Assembly (NCBI GenBank): GCA_001695595.3
Contig: MBPM02000016.1
Span: forward strand, 124,001 to 188,000
Reading direction: 5' to 3'
Origin: Plasmopara viticola
Taxonomy: Eukaryota; Oomycota; Peronosporomycetes; Peronosporales; Peronosporaceae
DNA length: 64,000 nt
In this document: positions 43,433 through 56,029 of the stretch, in pieces
How the letters are laid out: each line of letters starts with the position of its first letter
Numbering within the stretch: the stretch's first letter is position 1
Notes under the pieces: generated by a model
Seen by the model: only the letters and a program-made list of their open reading frames with translations
Database searches by the model: none
What the model was told of the DNA's origin: nothing
Made by a program: the position numbers and the translations under genes

Positions 43433-45607
43433 TTAGTCGTATTTTTCCATAAATGGCATGGCAAATGAAAATTTCTCACCACTATCCATCTCGGACGCCC
43501 TTTCCGATGCTGTAGTGGAACCTTCAGTTTCTCCGTACGACTTGTTTTGCTCCATGGGCGGACGCATCTCTATTTCTGCTACTCGCGTCATTGTCGTAGT
43601 GAGGAGCAACATTGCTTCGTCGTATTGCTTTTCCAAGTCCGTCACCCGGGTCATTAAAAGCTTGTTGCACTCCTCCAGCGTCACAACGCGATGCTGGAGA
43701 GCACTCACATCACTTGCGTGTCGGTCGCTGTCCGTAAGACTCACGTTCGTATCGCTAATCGCAGAATTGGTAACGTGCGTGCGGCCTACACTCGGCACTC
43801 GATTAGGCCGCGCACCGGCACCGCTGGTGCTATAACGCAGAGTCACTTGGGGGCCAGGGATGTTCGATGACCGGCCTAGCATTGAGTGCGTAGACTCTGC
43901 TCGCATTAAGCGGGAACTGTTCACACGAGAGCCTACAGGATTGCTCATGCGGTCGTTTAAGTGCAAACTACTGTTGGCATTTATCGTGTCCATTCCTTCC
44001 ACCAAGGTCGAAGGGGCAGAAATTGTTGACATTGCCGGTTGCGACACGGTGGAGCGCCGACTTGGTCCAATCTTCCCAACGGATTGAACAGCCCCCGACA
44101 TGTAGCTTCCGCACGTGTTATCAACTCGTGTACCAGTGTAGATACATTCAGGTGGAGGGTTTGCCGACATCGGACCATTTCGGTTAATCCGGTAGCAGTC
44201 ACCACACACTGAGCGCTTCTTGGAGTGATTTGGCAGCATGATCTTTCCAGCCACGTGCTTTTTACACAAGTACGTAAAACAGCCCTTGCACTGGTACTTT
44301 TTCCGAAACATGGAGAATTTCTTGTAACAGACGCCGCACACGCCCGCGTTGTGGTCGGGCTCATAAATCGGTCGCCCGAGAGACGAGTCGTCAAATGCTG
44401 ATGCTTCGGAAGGTAATGCTTCCGGGATCTCACGAGCGCTCTTTGACCGAACGGTTCCCAATGCAGGGGGGGTATATTCCTTGAGAGATAACGATGTCGG
44501 GAGCGAAGATAAAGTGTCCGTCACCATCTGCGTAGGTGCCTCTGGCTTGCAAGAAAAAGACACGGAGTTTGATAAATTGCACTGTGACTGCACAAGCGTT
44601 CCGTCAACAAAGTTGAGCGTCGTGACCATGCTTTGGCTATTCTCAAACGGGTTTTGCAAGGCACTTAGGTCAAATGCGCCATTGATTGGGTTCGACGGCG
44701 GCAACGAAGCGTTCGGACCGCTCATTGACGGCGGATGTCGCATACTTTCACGCAAAAGCTGAGTCTGCATCTCGATCTCACGCTTGACATCTTCAAACGC
44801 TTCGTCGTCATCCTCGTTCAGGTCCAAGTAGTCTTGTTCAGCACGTTGGAGCATTTCCAAGGCTCCTCGAGGAAGCTGCATCTCCTTGGCCAGCTGAGTC
44901 ACTGTCTTGCCTGTGGGTGTTTCCTCCAATAGTGAGCTAGGTCGGGCATCGACGAGGAGCTTCAGAGTCTTTAAGGACGCACGCGCTTTCACTGCAAGGT
45001 GAATTGGTAGGTACTGTGCATTGTTCTTTGTAATCACAGCTTGGGGAAAAGCTGCGAGTAGCGCGCTGACGGCGTTCGGTGGAGTGTCGCCCTCTGTGCA
45101 CGCCCAATGCAATGGAAGCATGCCGTGGTGGTCTTTGTGGCGCGCGAGCTGCGGTTCGGCGGTCACGCGGTCGATCAGGGTGGTCCACTTGCCCATCTCG
45201 GCCAGACAGATTCCTTCCTTAAAGTGGGCACGGGAGCTACGGTCAACACCCAGCGAGTCAGCACGCAGTGAACGACGTGTTTCCTGCTCTTGTGGCTCCT
45301 TGTATAAAAGCTCGTTCACACCCTTGTTGTTCTTTTCGTCGTCATTGTTGCTCGCAGTGCTGCTCGTGTCAGTCACGGTGGTCGGTGTGTTTGTGAGCTT
45401 GAGCGATGCCTGGGTCTCGGGCTCAGATGCAAACTCCTTTACCAAAGTCATTGCACTATCTGTGGGGATGGAAGAAGCGCTAATTGTGTCGGCAAGGCTG
45501 AGGATCAAGTTGGCCACTAGTGTGTCGTGCACTCGTCTCACTGACATCCGGAGCTCTTGTGTTACTCGCTCGCCACAATCTGACCACCAAGATACGCCAT
45601 TGCACAT
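43433..45607 (-). CDS. Ankyrin-repeat protein with FYVE-like zinc finger
   Basis: This single exon encodes 724 aa. Residues about 125-250 form ankyrin-type repeats (GMLPLHWACTEGD; YLPIHLAVKARASLKTLKLL). An NPF motif lies at 319-321 (LQNPFENS). A zinc finger at 424-471 has ligands at Cys424/427, 440/443, 448 and 468/471 (CGVCYKKF, YQCKGCFTYLC, VCGDC). The spacing is like FYVE, but the basic R+HHCR signature that binds PI3P is replaced by RKKYQCKGC, so lipid binding is uncertain. A short coiled coil lies near 640-690 (VVTLEECNKLLMTRV). Many oomycete genes encode FYVE proteins of this kind. An internal Met at 21 is an alternative start. A role in endosomal traffic is inferred. Confidence 0.85.
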   Translation of the reverse strand: MCNGVSWWSDCGERVTQELRMSVRRVHDTLVANLILSLADTISASSIPTDSAMTLVKEFASEPETQASLKLTNTPTTVTDTSSTASNNDDEKNNKGVNELLYKEPQEQETRRSLRADSLGVDRSSRAHFKEGICLAEMGKWTTLIDRVTAEPQLARHKDHHGMLPLHWACTEGDTPPNAVSALLAAFPQAVITKNNAQYLPIHLAVKARASLKTLKLLVDARPSSLLEETPTGKTVTQLAKEMQLPRGALEMLQRAEQDYLDLNEDDDEAFEDVKREIEMQTQLLRESMRHPPSMSGPNASLPPSNPINGAFDLSALQNPFENSQSMVTTLNFVDGTLVQSQCNLSNSVSFSCKPEAPTQMVTDTLSSLPTSLSLKEYTPPALGTVRSKSAREIPEALPSEASAFDDSSLGRPIYEPDHNAGVCGVCYKKFSMFRKKYQCKGCFTYLCKKHVAGKIMLPNHSKKRSVCGDCYRINRNGPMSANPPPECIYTGTRVDNTCGSYMSGAVQSVGKIGPSRRSTVSQPAMSTISAPSTLVEGMDTINANSSLHLNDRMSNPVGSRVNSSRLMRAESTHSMLGRSSNIPGPQVTLRYSTSGAGARPNRVPSVGRTHVTNSAISDTNVSLTDSDRHASDVSALQHRVVTLEECNKLLMTRVTDLEKQYDEAMLLLTTTMTRVAEIEMRPPMEQNKSYGETEGSTTASERASEMDSGEKFSFAMPFMEKYD

Positions 45608-48600
45608 TTGTGTGGCTTACCACAACAAGGGGTTTGGTTTTTGCTAGAAAGATGAGTTTCTGTGCAATTTAGGGTGTCCACCGGGCTTTTTTACTTATTG
45701 TTATGCATTTTAGTGATGCTTTAGAACCAATACAGGGCTCAATTAGTCACAGGAGGCTTACTTTAGGTCATAACGCATGTTTAATGTGTGCAGGGTGGAT
45801 GGTGCACTGCAACAATCGTCAGTTGCAAACAATGCTCTTTAAACAACCCACGAGAAGTCTCATAGACGCGTTGGATTTGTTCAACCTACTTGCCGGGAAT
45901 ATTGGGTATATGCTTTTGGCACTGAGAGCAGTCCTCGTAAACAGGGATGTTGAGATAAGATAGTATTAGCGAATGATCAAAATCAAGCAATGAGAGCCAG
46001 CTTTGCCTGAAGAAAGTTCTGGTTGCAAGAGCCTGCTACGCTGCACGGTTCAACACCTGTTGAACAATATCATGACAGTCGATTTGCGAATATGTGGTGG
46101 TGGCACAATATCAAAGCAATGGTTAAATCATTTGGCACAGCTTAATGATTGACTCGACGTCTTCCAAAAAAACCGTGAGAGAAAACCGCTTACCCAGTAA
46201 ATACCAGCGGCGTATAACACTAATTTTGTAGTTGTTGATCACATTTTTTTTCAATCCGATAGAAGGATTGGATATTAGGCTTCCGCGATCTTTTGGCGTC
46301 GTAGCGCGCAACATACAGCAATTAAAATCGTTAAATCCGCCTCTTAAATTACAGAATCAACCTCCCTCGACTAAAAAAGAATTAAACTTTTTGGACGACA
46401 TACAGTGTATCCCGATTGAATCGCTCACCAGAAATTTATACACAATCTTTTGCGAAGTTCTGGGAACCTTTTTTTTCTAGTGTATTGAAGTTATCTGCGT
46501 GAGCGGTGATTTGTATAGCAACTTACCAGTAGATCGACCGTTTGTGCCTTTTAAGTATTAAGGATGGAGTTGGAAATAAGTGCGTAAGTGGGACGATTGT
46601 GGCTTGTCCGACTTTTGAAGACGCAATTCTCAGTACACAGATTAAGATGGTAAGAGCTAAGGTTATTGGAATGTAGTAGATCTATGGTACGTTGTATCGA
46701 TTATGGATTGGCATAAGCGCTGGCTAACTCAGAGGGTTATCGATGGTTGGTAAGCACATCCTATGCGCGTCTCAGCTTTTATGGTCTAACCGATAGCCTT
46801 TCGGTAGGGTTGTACAGCACCTTACGCTACAGATCGTAACATTTGATTCTTTGATTAGCGATGGGGGAATTTAGAGAGCATGAAACAACTCCATTTTTTA
46901 ATTGACTATTTATGCATTTGGTCCTACCTTTATCATAGATACCTCAGTATGCAAACCGGTAAAATACCGATTGAGTGTCACCCACCATTCTTTCAATGAT
47001 GGGAAACCAAATCATACGTCTGTTGGAAAGATCGAAGTGAAATACTATGAAATTAAAGTAGTTGTAAGCTTTAGCTATCACCGGATTCGACCTCTGTGCG
47101 ATATGCTGCGCTTGCGCTTCGGGCGCTGAACCAGAAGAGGTTTGACCATTGAAAGGTGCTAGGGCAAAGAAAGCTATGGACGAGCCTCTATTATGACAAG
47201 GAAAACGTCCATATCTTTCCCTTTCGTCCAATCATATCTATAAATGGGTAATAAGAGTTATGAGTGCGCTTCGGCGGACAATTGTCAGGCTTTCCATTCA
47301 CTTAGGCTGTGAAAAAGCCTCGAGCTAATCGAGTTATTTTCGAATCAGTCTCGATACTTGAGTGTACATCCTAAAATTGTGTTTAACTCGCAGCCATATT
47401 CACCGGTCATGCAAAAAGCCACATCCAAAAAGACGGGGAAGTCTATAGATTTCGTCAGAGGTTACGACTCGACTTAAGATGTCCTTGTTGATCAGGCCAC
47501 CAAGTCAATGGACCAGAGGGAAGAGGTGAGTGCCAAAGACAACAAAGATTGGTCAATTGCACGCTTGGCTTCATGGATAAAGCTACCACCGCCGTAATAC
47601 CAACACAAGCAGCCGTCCCGTGCAAGTCTTAACACAATGTGTCTGTGGCTCCGAGCAATATTCAAGCGCCGCAAAGGCTTTTTAGAAGCCACTTGCGCGC
47701 GCCGTGTATCATTGCTACAGCACGACCTTCCGGCAGCCATGCACGTCCTTTAACTGTCGCATCAACTTGCACTAGATTAGCTAAGCGACTTATGCAACTT
47801 GCACCGCTCTCTTTGGTGTGTTACGACCTTTGTTTAGTTGAGGAACATTGATTGGGATTAAGTAAACTTTCAAGTACAAGCCAAAAAATTTAATGCATTG
47901 AACGAGACTTACATTCGTACTTTTATGAAATAGTTTGCTCACTTGATGGGTCAGAGACAATCACATTCAAAATGTCTCGGCTTCGTCATTAATTCAAACC
48001 AGAGAAAGCGTATGATTCGAGTGCAGATAGAAAATCAATCCTTCTATGCCCAAATTCGACCAAAACGTTGCGGCTTCGGTACAGTGCTTTATATTCCAGA
48101 ACGTAGCGGTTTTCAAACATTCGTGCCAAAGCCAGTCTCGGTTTTTTAAGCCAGGAAAACGCCCCTCAGCATCTGTTTGGTGCACATAAGCGTCTCTAAT
48201 TAGAAAGAGACCGCTGCCAAAGTAGAGTGGGTTCTTTTGGTCAGTAACTCCTGCGCGACCAAATGTTCACGCTTTCGATTTCTCTTGGGGTCAAACCGTG
48301 CCATTTTTGGTGTACAACGAACCTCTACGTTCTTGAAAGGACATGGGCTCCTTTGGTCGTCTGAACTATAAGCTTAATATTTGGATCGACCGCCTCGAGT
48401 GCGGTGTTTAGTCTCATTTTTTTGCTGGAAGATCTAAACGCTCAAAGTGCTCAGCCTTGTAGACCTTAGCCCGTCAGTCCTATGTTGGTGTCTATGGACA
48501 CTATCAGTCGCCGTATGATACAAAGAAGTCAATAATCTTTGGTTCGATGTATACCATCCGTGATAAATTCGATTTCTTAAAAAAGCTCTCATTGGATTGA

Positions 48601-51169
48601 CACTTCGGAAAAATTATCATTGAATTTATTTTTGAAGAAAATCCATTTGCTAAAGAAACTTGACTTTTCCCGATATGAAAATTATGCTTTTATGACCTCT
48701 CGTACTTGTAGGTCCAGAACTGGGAAAAAGGCTCGAAGAGGTGCTCAGAAAATTAATTTGCTGTATCGATAGTGTAAATGGTTAAATCGATCTATCAAGC
48801 ACCCGATTAATTTTATAAACGGAAGAGTTTTGTATAACTAAAAAAGAATATGAAGGCTCGTATAATCAAAGATCTAGGGGTTGTAATAATCCTTGCATAT
48901 AGCGATGAGTGCGTCGACATCAGCTCGAAAGATCAATGGTATATGCTTTTCCAGGATCGCGAAAAGTCCGACAACATAGACACCTAGCTTACCCTTTCAG
49001 CGACATGTTTCAGTGTGTGCTAAGGCGCCATATTTTGGGCCGACAAGTAATCTATGGTTGGTTGCACTCAAGGCTGCAATTTCTGCATCAACAATTTTCA
49101 AACCCTTCCCAGTAGATACCCTACCCCTCCGCTATCGCTTTAAAGCGCGAGATCTAATGTAAATATTCGAAGATGATGTTTAAAAATCTATTTTTCTTAT
49201 GTTTAATCAAAAGCAAGGCTTCTCACGTAAACAACTAGTTAACTTTGCGTAAAGCCGATTGAGCATAATTAGCAGGACAAGAGATCTCTACCCAGGATAA
49301 CTTGATAAGATTTTTTAATGAACATGATAGGTAAAATAATTTTGTGTAAAAGGGTATGGTGTTGTCGGATAGTGAAAACCTGCGGCTAAAAAGCTTAAGT
49401 TTGGATTTAACAAATAATTTTAGGAGAAAGACAGTGGCCAGAAGAAGCGACTCATTTTGTTTGCGAGATAGCTGAAACGCGTCATGATTCTCGATCTTTA
49501 CGAGGTAGTCTGTACTCCAGAGAGTATGTCGGTGGCTCACGCGTCGACTCTATGACTTAGACAACACAGGCTGATGTCGTCCCAGCGCTAGCGCCTAATC
49601 TGAGGTGTAAGCCAAAAAAGCTTAAGGGTTACATCATTGGAGGAAGACAATTAAGAATTTTCTTTGGTATATAGAAGATCACTGATGCGGCCATGATCAC
49701 TTTTTGTGTCCTGAAAGCAAAGTTGGTATAGGCAAGAGCAGTGATCTTCACACCAATGCTCACGCGTTCTTTTAAGCGAAGAATACCTGAGATCTATGAA
49801 TACGCTTAGTAGTCGGAGAAGATGACGGTATCGATTATTGATACGCCATGTTAGTAAAAAAGAGTGTGATTGCGTACGGCTTGAGGATAGGTTCGTCTCG
49901 TGCTTAACACTTTGGATTGTAACCCGCAACGATGGAAGGTGCGATTTAGATTGATTTTCCAGAGAAGAACAGCAACAGACAAGAGTGCTCCTCCAAATAC
50001 CTTGAATGACCGATTTTTCGCTCAGGGTATTGGGCTAATGGACTACAGTTAATCTGAATGAGCTTAAGTGCTGCCGAGAAAAGCTCTATTGTGGATAACC
50101 TAGTCCTTGTGATGGATGTGAATTTATTGCATATCAAAGCTTTTAAGCGTTTAAGAGCTTGAGAGCTATTAGCCAGTAGCTATGCTAAGACAAAATTGTA
50201 CAAAGGTTTAAAACCCATTTTGAGCCGTGTTAGACTCTGGATGTGTCGCAGATTTTTGCACGACGGAAACAGATTGGTTAATGCTCTGAAAAGTGAAAAA
50301 AAATAATTCAGTTTAGGTTTGAAAAACTTAAAAAGATACTGTAGACGTTTAACGTTTAGATTTGAGCTAGCTATGCAATTTAAAAAATTCAACCGCACAA
50401 AAAATACACTTTTTTTGTTGTGAAATAGAACGGCTTGCTTCTTAGTTTGCTATGCCTAAAAGAGCACAATCCTTAAATTAAAGACATCGGTGCCAGTCGC
50501 TCAATCTTACGCAACAAGGCTGTATTGTGTCAAATTTGTTCCTCCGTTGTGAGGATATATCTAATGCAAGGGAACATGGGTAAGTTTGTGTCCGATTTAA
50601 ATGCGGAAAATATTAGAAGTATGGATTTTGTAAAGATAGTCGTCGATGAAACCTCTCTTAGCGATCAGCCACGTTTTACACGTAATGAAATTCCACAAGC
50701 AGGTTGCGTAACTACGAAAATAATACAAAAGGATACATCGCTCTATACGTGGAACTAAAAGCCATCAAGAGTGGGTACCATGGCTCTGTCAGACGAAAAT
50801 AATTAAAAGATGCGAAATTATTGTCTATGTGTTACAAAGGCCTCTGTGGCTCTCAATGAATCTTTGCATATTACATAAGTGACACTTTCGGTGGTCTTAC
50901 GACAGATGTGCTTCAGTCAGAGGCGCTGCCAGAAGTGTCAGAGCTACTTAATCTTTTTAAAACACAAAGTTATTGAGGATTCGGCTGTTAATAAACAGAA
51001 TTTTAGAGGTGTTATTTCTAAAGATAAAGATCATCCATATGAAATTGAATAAATCTCTATTTAAACTTTTTCAAAAAAGACTTTTGGGTAGCGTACGCCG
51101 TACCTTGGCTTGAGACCCCGAGTATCTAGTGTGTCCACTTTTGAAATGGTGTTCAGATTCTCTCTATAA
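45608..51169. other. Gene-free, AT-rich region
   Basis: I see no supportable gene in this 5.6 kb. Open frames are short (under about 105 codons) with no recognisable motif. Much of it is probably old transposon sequence, since a gypsy remnant begins at its right edge. Its gag and protease may be decayed within the last kilobase. Confidence 0.45.
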
Positions 51170-52860
51170 AATCTTACACTGATTGGAGGAGTGACGCACG
51201 AGGTTGACTTTAAGCCGATCTCAAAACACTATGTCGTACGACCATAAAACCTGCTGATAGAGATGTTTGTACTCATTTATATCTTTTCTGCTGAAAGACG
51301 ATGATTGACATAGTTCGCGTCACCGACTTTTTGGCTCTAATAGCCGACAAGAAATGGCGACTGAGGTATTGCTCACTGGACGGTGCGGCGGTACCTGACA
51401 GTCAATTACTAACAGTAAGTTCGGGTTCACATTATACAGTGCACTGGATTTAGTAGGTGGATATTAATAGAATTTAATAAAGGAGTCAAGTCAGCTTCTT
51501 ACGAAGATTAGTATAGCTAGATTTATGCTATGGTAGTATTTATTGATTGCGCAAAGGCTATTGAGTGCCTTGAAGACGTTTGACCATTTCAACATACAGT
51601 TTTTTTACCAAGCTCTTGCTCAGACATAACTTGACAATATACAAGTACATAGCCTCTTGGCACTGAAGATTTATTTCGGTACCTGAGACAAGTTCTAAGG
51701 TAATGAAACCAAATAATCATTGTAAGCGATCACAAATATAGGAGGAGAGGAAACTCCTAAGTTTCTTTGTTAGTAGCCATGGTGTTTAAGTGCAATTCGA
51801 ATAGTAAAAGATTTAGCTTGGCCTACGCCACGTCCCCGAACGATTGGACTCAATTAAAGATTTGCAAAACGATAATGCTGGCTATGTGCCAATTTGCAAA
51901 TTCTTAGTCCAATCGATTGTAGAAGGACACTATGAAAACAGCACTAGAAACGATTAGATAGCATCGAATTTTTTTCAACAGGCTTATTTTCTGACTTTGC
52001 TGGACAAGATACAGCCCCTAAAAGTCTTTTGCACTACTTAAACTATTCCATCGATTGTGCGTAACAGATACTCGTAAAGACAGGACATGGGTCATTTCGC
52101 TCAACTTTAGGCAGCTTATGGCTACTGAACAAAAAAAACTCGTTTATGACGAGGCGTTACTTGCCATAAAGTACGCACTAGTAATGTTTTTGATGCATCG
52201 TCTTGGATCCAATAAATTCGTGATCGATTCAGATCAAGTTTTTTTAAAACAGAGGTAGATTTACCGCTTCTATCCCAAAGAAGAGGAAGTTGATTGTCAC
52301 TTTACGTGGAGTATAAAATTCGTGTAAAACAAAAGCCTTTAGCACAATGTTACTGCCGATGTGCATTTGCACAGACCAAATTATTAGTTAGCTCACATAA
52401 GTAAGTTAGAAAGCTTTATTGACAAACAGAATTTCCAGTCATATATATCAAAATTCAATCTTGAGACTTGTATGGCATTCCTGTTTGCAGTCAGAGATTC
52501 AAAAGTCGAAAAGTTTACCCCTCTATACCGATCGTAGCTGCAATACTATGTATCTGCTTCATCTTAGGATAATCAGCCTAATTATTACGGCAAATACCTG
52601 AACTACGATATGGTTCTCGAGGCACTCGTTGCATCAATTGAGCTGTCATTAAGGCCGAGAGAAAAAGTTTTCTCTGCTGATTAAATACCCAGTGAAGTCA
52701 AGGATGCAACGACCTTTCAGACCTGTCAGACATATAAAGTTGTGGCCTACACGTCGACTCCTATAAAGAGCTTGTCAGCACCGGCAGAATCTTAAGGACC
52801 ATACGACTTTTGGTTTACTGATGATTATTGACATTTTAACGTAGACTTTTCCATGTAACG
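51170..52860 (+). mobile_element. Decayed Ty3/gypsy pol (reverse transcriptase, RNase H, integrase)
   Basis: Blocks occur in pol order on the plus strand, broken by stops and frame shifts. Near 51185: VTHEVDFKPISKHYVVRP, like the start of gypsy reverse transcriptase (HEIDLVPG...). Near 51345: DKKWRLRYCSLDGAAVP, like the KKWRIVHAYNKLNAATIP block. At 52055-52258: the RNase H block DEALLAIKYALVMFLMHRLG and then KFVIDSDQVFLK. Near 52340: NVTADVHLHRPNY, like NVLADALSRRPDY. Near 52700-52790: TFQTCQTYKVV and TSTPIKSLSAPAES, like the integrase zinc-binding and following region. No LTRs were found. The sequence is far more AT-rich than living copies would be. Confidence 0.75.
51841..51915. repeat. Imperfect 75-nt inverted repeat
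   Basis: Cgattggact at 51841-51850 pairs with agtccaatcg at 51906-51915, and tttgcaaa at 51861-51868 pairs with tttgcaaa at 51893-51900. A few unpaired bases lie between the two stems, and the loop is about 24 nt. It lies inside the gypsy remnant and may be chance or a folded-back insertion. Confidence 0.6.
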
Positions 52861-53346
52861 CCTTCTCAGGATAATTCATTTGTCACCTACGCCAGCCGAT
52901 ATAATGAATCAGACAGCGAGGCAATAGTATTAAGTACCAAGATCTCTCGGGCTTAATGGCGCTGACTAATTACCCACGATTTACCGGTGCGTTGAAGTAA
53001 ACAAAGCTCCAACTATGTAAAACTCATTCGATACAAACCATACACAGTCTGATGTATCCTCATTAAGACAATCATTTGACTTAAAAATATTGCAGCAGGG
53101 CAAGGGCTACTTTAAATAAACATATAGTTTTCTTTTGTTCGTGTTGACCAGAATTTGTTTCATCTTTCTTGGTCGCATTGAAATATTACTAGATACAAAA
53201 AACTACTACTAAAAAAGTAGGCTAAGTACAGTCGCCAGATCATACGTCGTTTCGTCAGACATTTTCTGGTCCTGAAAAGGGATGAGTCGGCGTACACTAT
53301 AGATCTTGTGAAGACGATCAGATCCAAAACTCTTTGCGGAGGTCTC

Positions 53347-54750
53347 TTAAATACTATTTACATCCTCATGACTTCGAGAATCACATGAGTTCCGAATTGT
53401 CTCCATCACCCATTTAATTGTTGTCTTCGCGCTCGACCTTGCTGGTATGGTGAGCTCAGAGGGCATACGGCGGCCGATAGTACCCATCGCTGCGACAGTA
53501 TGTCCTGAAGACTGAAGGGTCACCTTCTCATGAGACTGTGCACTTAAGCGACTGAAGGTGGACTGCTTTGCAAAGGAAAGTAACTTTTTAGTGCAGCTCA
53601 ATAGGTGAGCAGTAGTTGATCCGATTTAAAGCACATATGCTGCATGGATAAAAAAGTCCATCTTCCCCTCAAGGGTTTTAACGTTCCAATATCGTCCCAA
53701 AAAAGTCGCGACATGACCGAGGGTATTTCCAAGCGCGTACGCCCGGTCGAGGAGGAGATGCTGCTCTCCATCGATTTGAAGCAGGAGTAGCTTTATCCCG
53801 CGCTCCTTTATCGCCACGATATACAGTACCTTCATGTGGTGTCTGTGGTCGAACGAAAGCGCTAAGCGCCATGAGATACCTAAAAAAGGCAAAAAGTGTT
53901 GTTTCACAAAACGCAAGAGATCGGCCAAAAAGGGCTTTGTCCGACTTCCCAAAGATTGTTTTAATCTGAATCGAGAATAGCTAGCACTTTCTCTGTAAGC
54001 TGCGGGCTTTCGCCGCGCGTTGGTGTAATGTAGAAATGACTTCATACTTGGAATCTCAACTTATGTTTTCAACTTGTGCTCTCAGCGCCTGGCAAGGAGT
54101 CAAGACCTCTTTGGGGCGAACTGTCTTCGACGCTCCCAGTAAGCGAGCTGCAGTCGATGACGGTTTCAAAGCCCTTTGTTTAAATTGACTGGTTTACGAT
54201 TTGTATACCTCGGAGGCTCGTTTTGTCTAAAAATGGTTTTTTAACTAAGCACAGTGCTGAGGAGTCCCAATCCCTTTTTTTCAGCGCCTCGCGACTTAAT
54301 GTATTTTTTGGAGATTAGCATGACCATCACTACAGTAATATTATGCTGGAACAGCAGTCGTTATTAGACAAAGTTTTCATCGTTCTCAGCGCGCTAGGTA
54401 TAACTCCCATAAATTCCTCGTAGCGCGCGAGGCAGATGAGCATACGGCTTGGCTCCATGACCCACATCGTCAGAGCAATATTATTACGAAAAGCCCCTCT
54501 CTTCTTGTCATACATTTGATAATAGATTTTTCTTAGGACGGTGACTTGCGTCGATTTTGGAGATGAAAGAGTCACTGAGCCTCTCATCCATCCCGAAAGA
54601 AATTTCGTGCACTGAATTGACCCGAGAAATACACCGAAAATTGTCGCCTTTGAATACACCTTTTTCCTCTGGTCCCTGATATTGATGATTTGTTGGACGA
54701 GGCCTTTTGCAAAGTAGGTGTGTAGGCTTCACCGCAGTATTAGTAGGCAA
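53347..54750 (-). other. Unassigned minus-strand coding remnants
   Basis: Several minus-strand frames (53626-54045, 139 codons; 54330-54659, 109 codons; 53347-53601, 84 codons) follow one another with composition less AT-rich than their surroundings. None has a motif I know. They could be pieces of a decayed transposon or pseudogene. I do not assign a function. Confidence 0.25.
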
Positions 54751-56029
54751 AGAGTCAGTTTAATGTTCGACGAAGCGACGCGGGGCTTGTTGTTATATTT
54801 ATCGGCCAAAGGCGAAGGTGTTTGGGCATGTGGGCCGGTTAAGCTAAAATAATGGGTGCGCTGTCCGGCATGGTCAAGTGGGCTTTTCCAGAGCTCTTCT
54901 TGCCTAAGCGGTCACTCAAAAAGCGACATTAAAGGGCCTGCTGCTCATGGCGCAGACGCAGCTAGTTTAAAGTGCATCCTTTGAAAGTTTAATCGCCGGG
55001 ATTTGTAGTAGACAAAGAAATTTTAGTATAGTGGCATCTGTGAAAATTGAAGCCTCCTCCTTCAGCAAGTAGCCTCCAAAGAAGCTCATTCTAGCCTGGT
55101 CTACAACAAGCACTCTTCTGGTACATATACCGGTTTGTATACTGAGATATTTGAAGGATTTTCGTAATTTGCAGTTATTTTTGAGGAGAATACCAAATTT
55201 TGAGTAGAATCAATACATGAGAAATAGTGCTTAGTCTTTAAATTACATTATATTGGCTACATTTGAATATCAAGAATGGTAAACGGGAGTAAATTGAAAG
55301 ATCTTCTCTTCTTTGTACGCCTCGTGTGTGCAAGGTGGTGTTTGAGAAGTTTTTCTACCCGCCTTATTCTACAAATTGTGGTGTGATCCTGTCACATTTA
55401 CCGCCAAGATTTTCGGGACGATGTTGCAGACCTAAAGTGTTGATTGTACGACCGTAAACCATCGAATTAGTAGCCAATTTTGGTTTACCACCATCAAATC
55501 AGTGGCCACTACAAAATCTATTCAAAAGAACAATCGATGAGGGAGAGAAGGAACCCTACGACGATGACCGCTTGCTAGCAGCAGTACAGGTATGATTTGA
55601 AAGAGATAGTTGTGCATGTCTCAAGCGCTACAAGGAAACCAAATTCCAAGACTGAGAAGAATTTAAAGCCACATCGAAAAGGTGATGCGAGATTAATAGA
55701 AAAACAGACAAAGCCCATACTTTGATCAGGGCTGTGAGATTGCGATGAAAATATTGAGCCCTTCGAACATTTACAACTTGACGATGGCGGCTAATGACTT
55801 TCATGCACCATTCTTCACCAAGCACACGGAGCGGAGTAGTGCTTCTGTCCACAGTTTGATCAGTTTCACTTGCATTGAGATGAATTTGCGATCTGATTGA
55901 CGGGGACAAGCGCGCACTATATTTCAATAATTTGATCCACGATATCGGTCGTAACGAACCATCTAAAGACGTACTTTAACGCCTATTCGGACATTGGCAC
56001 GGTTGACTAAAATGAATGATCTAAAATCG
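54751..56029. other. Gene-free region before a pogo-like remnant
   Basis: No intact gene is seen. Near 55557-55590 the plus strand reads EPYDDDRLLAAVQ, which might be the first helix of the element's DNA-binding domain, but this is weak. Confidence 0.35.

Noticed and set aside
53626..54045. 139-codon minus-strand frame as a real gene
   Set aside because: No recognisable domain, no plausible splice partners, and neighbouring fragments in other frames; listed only as an unassigned remnant.
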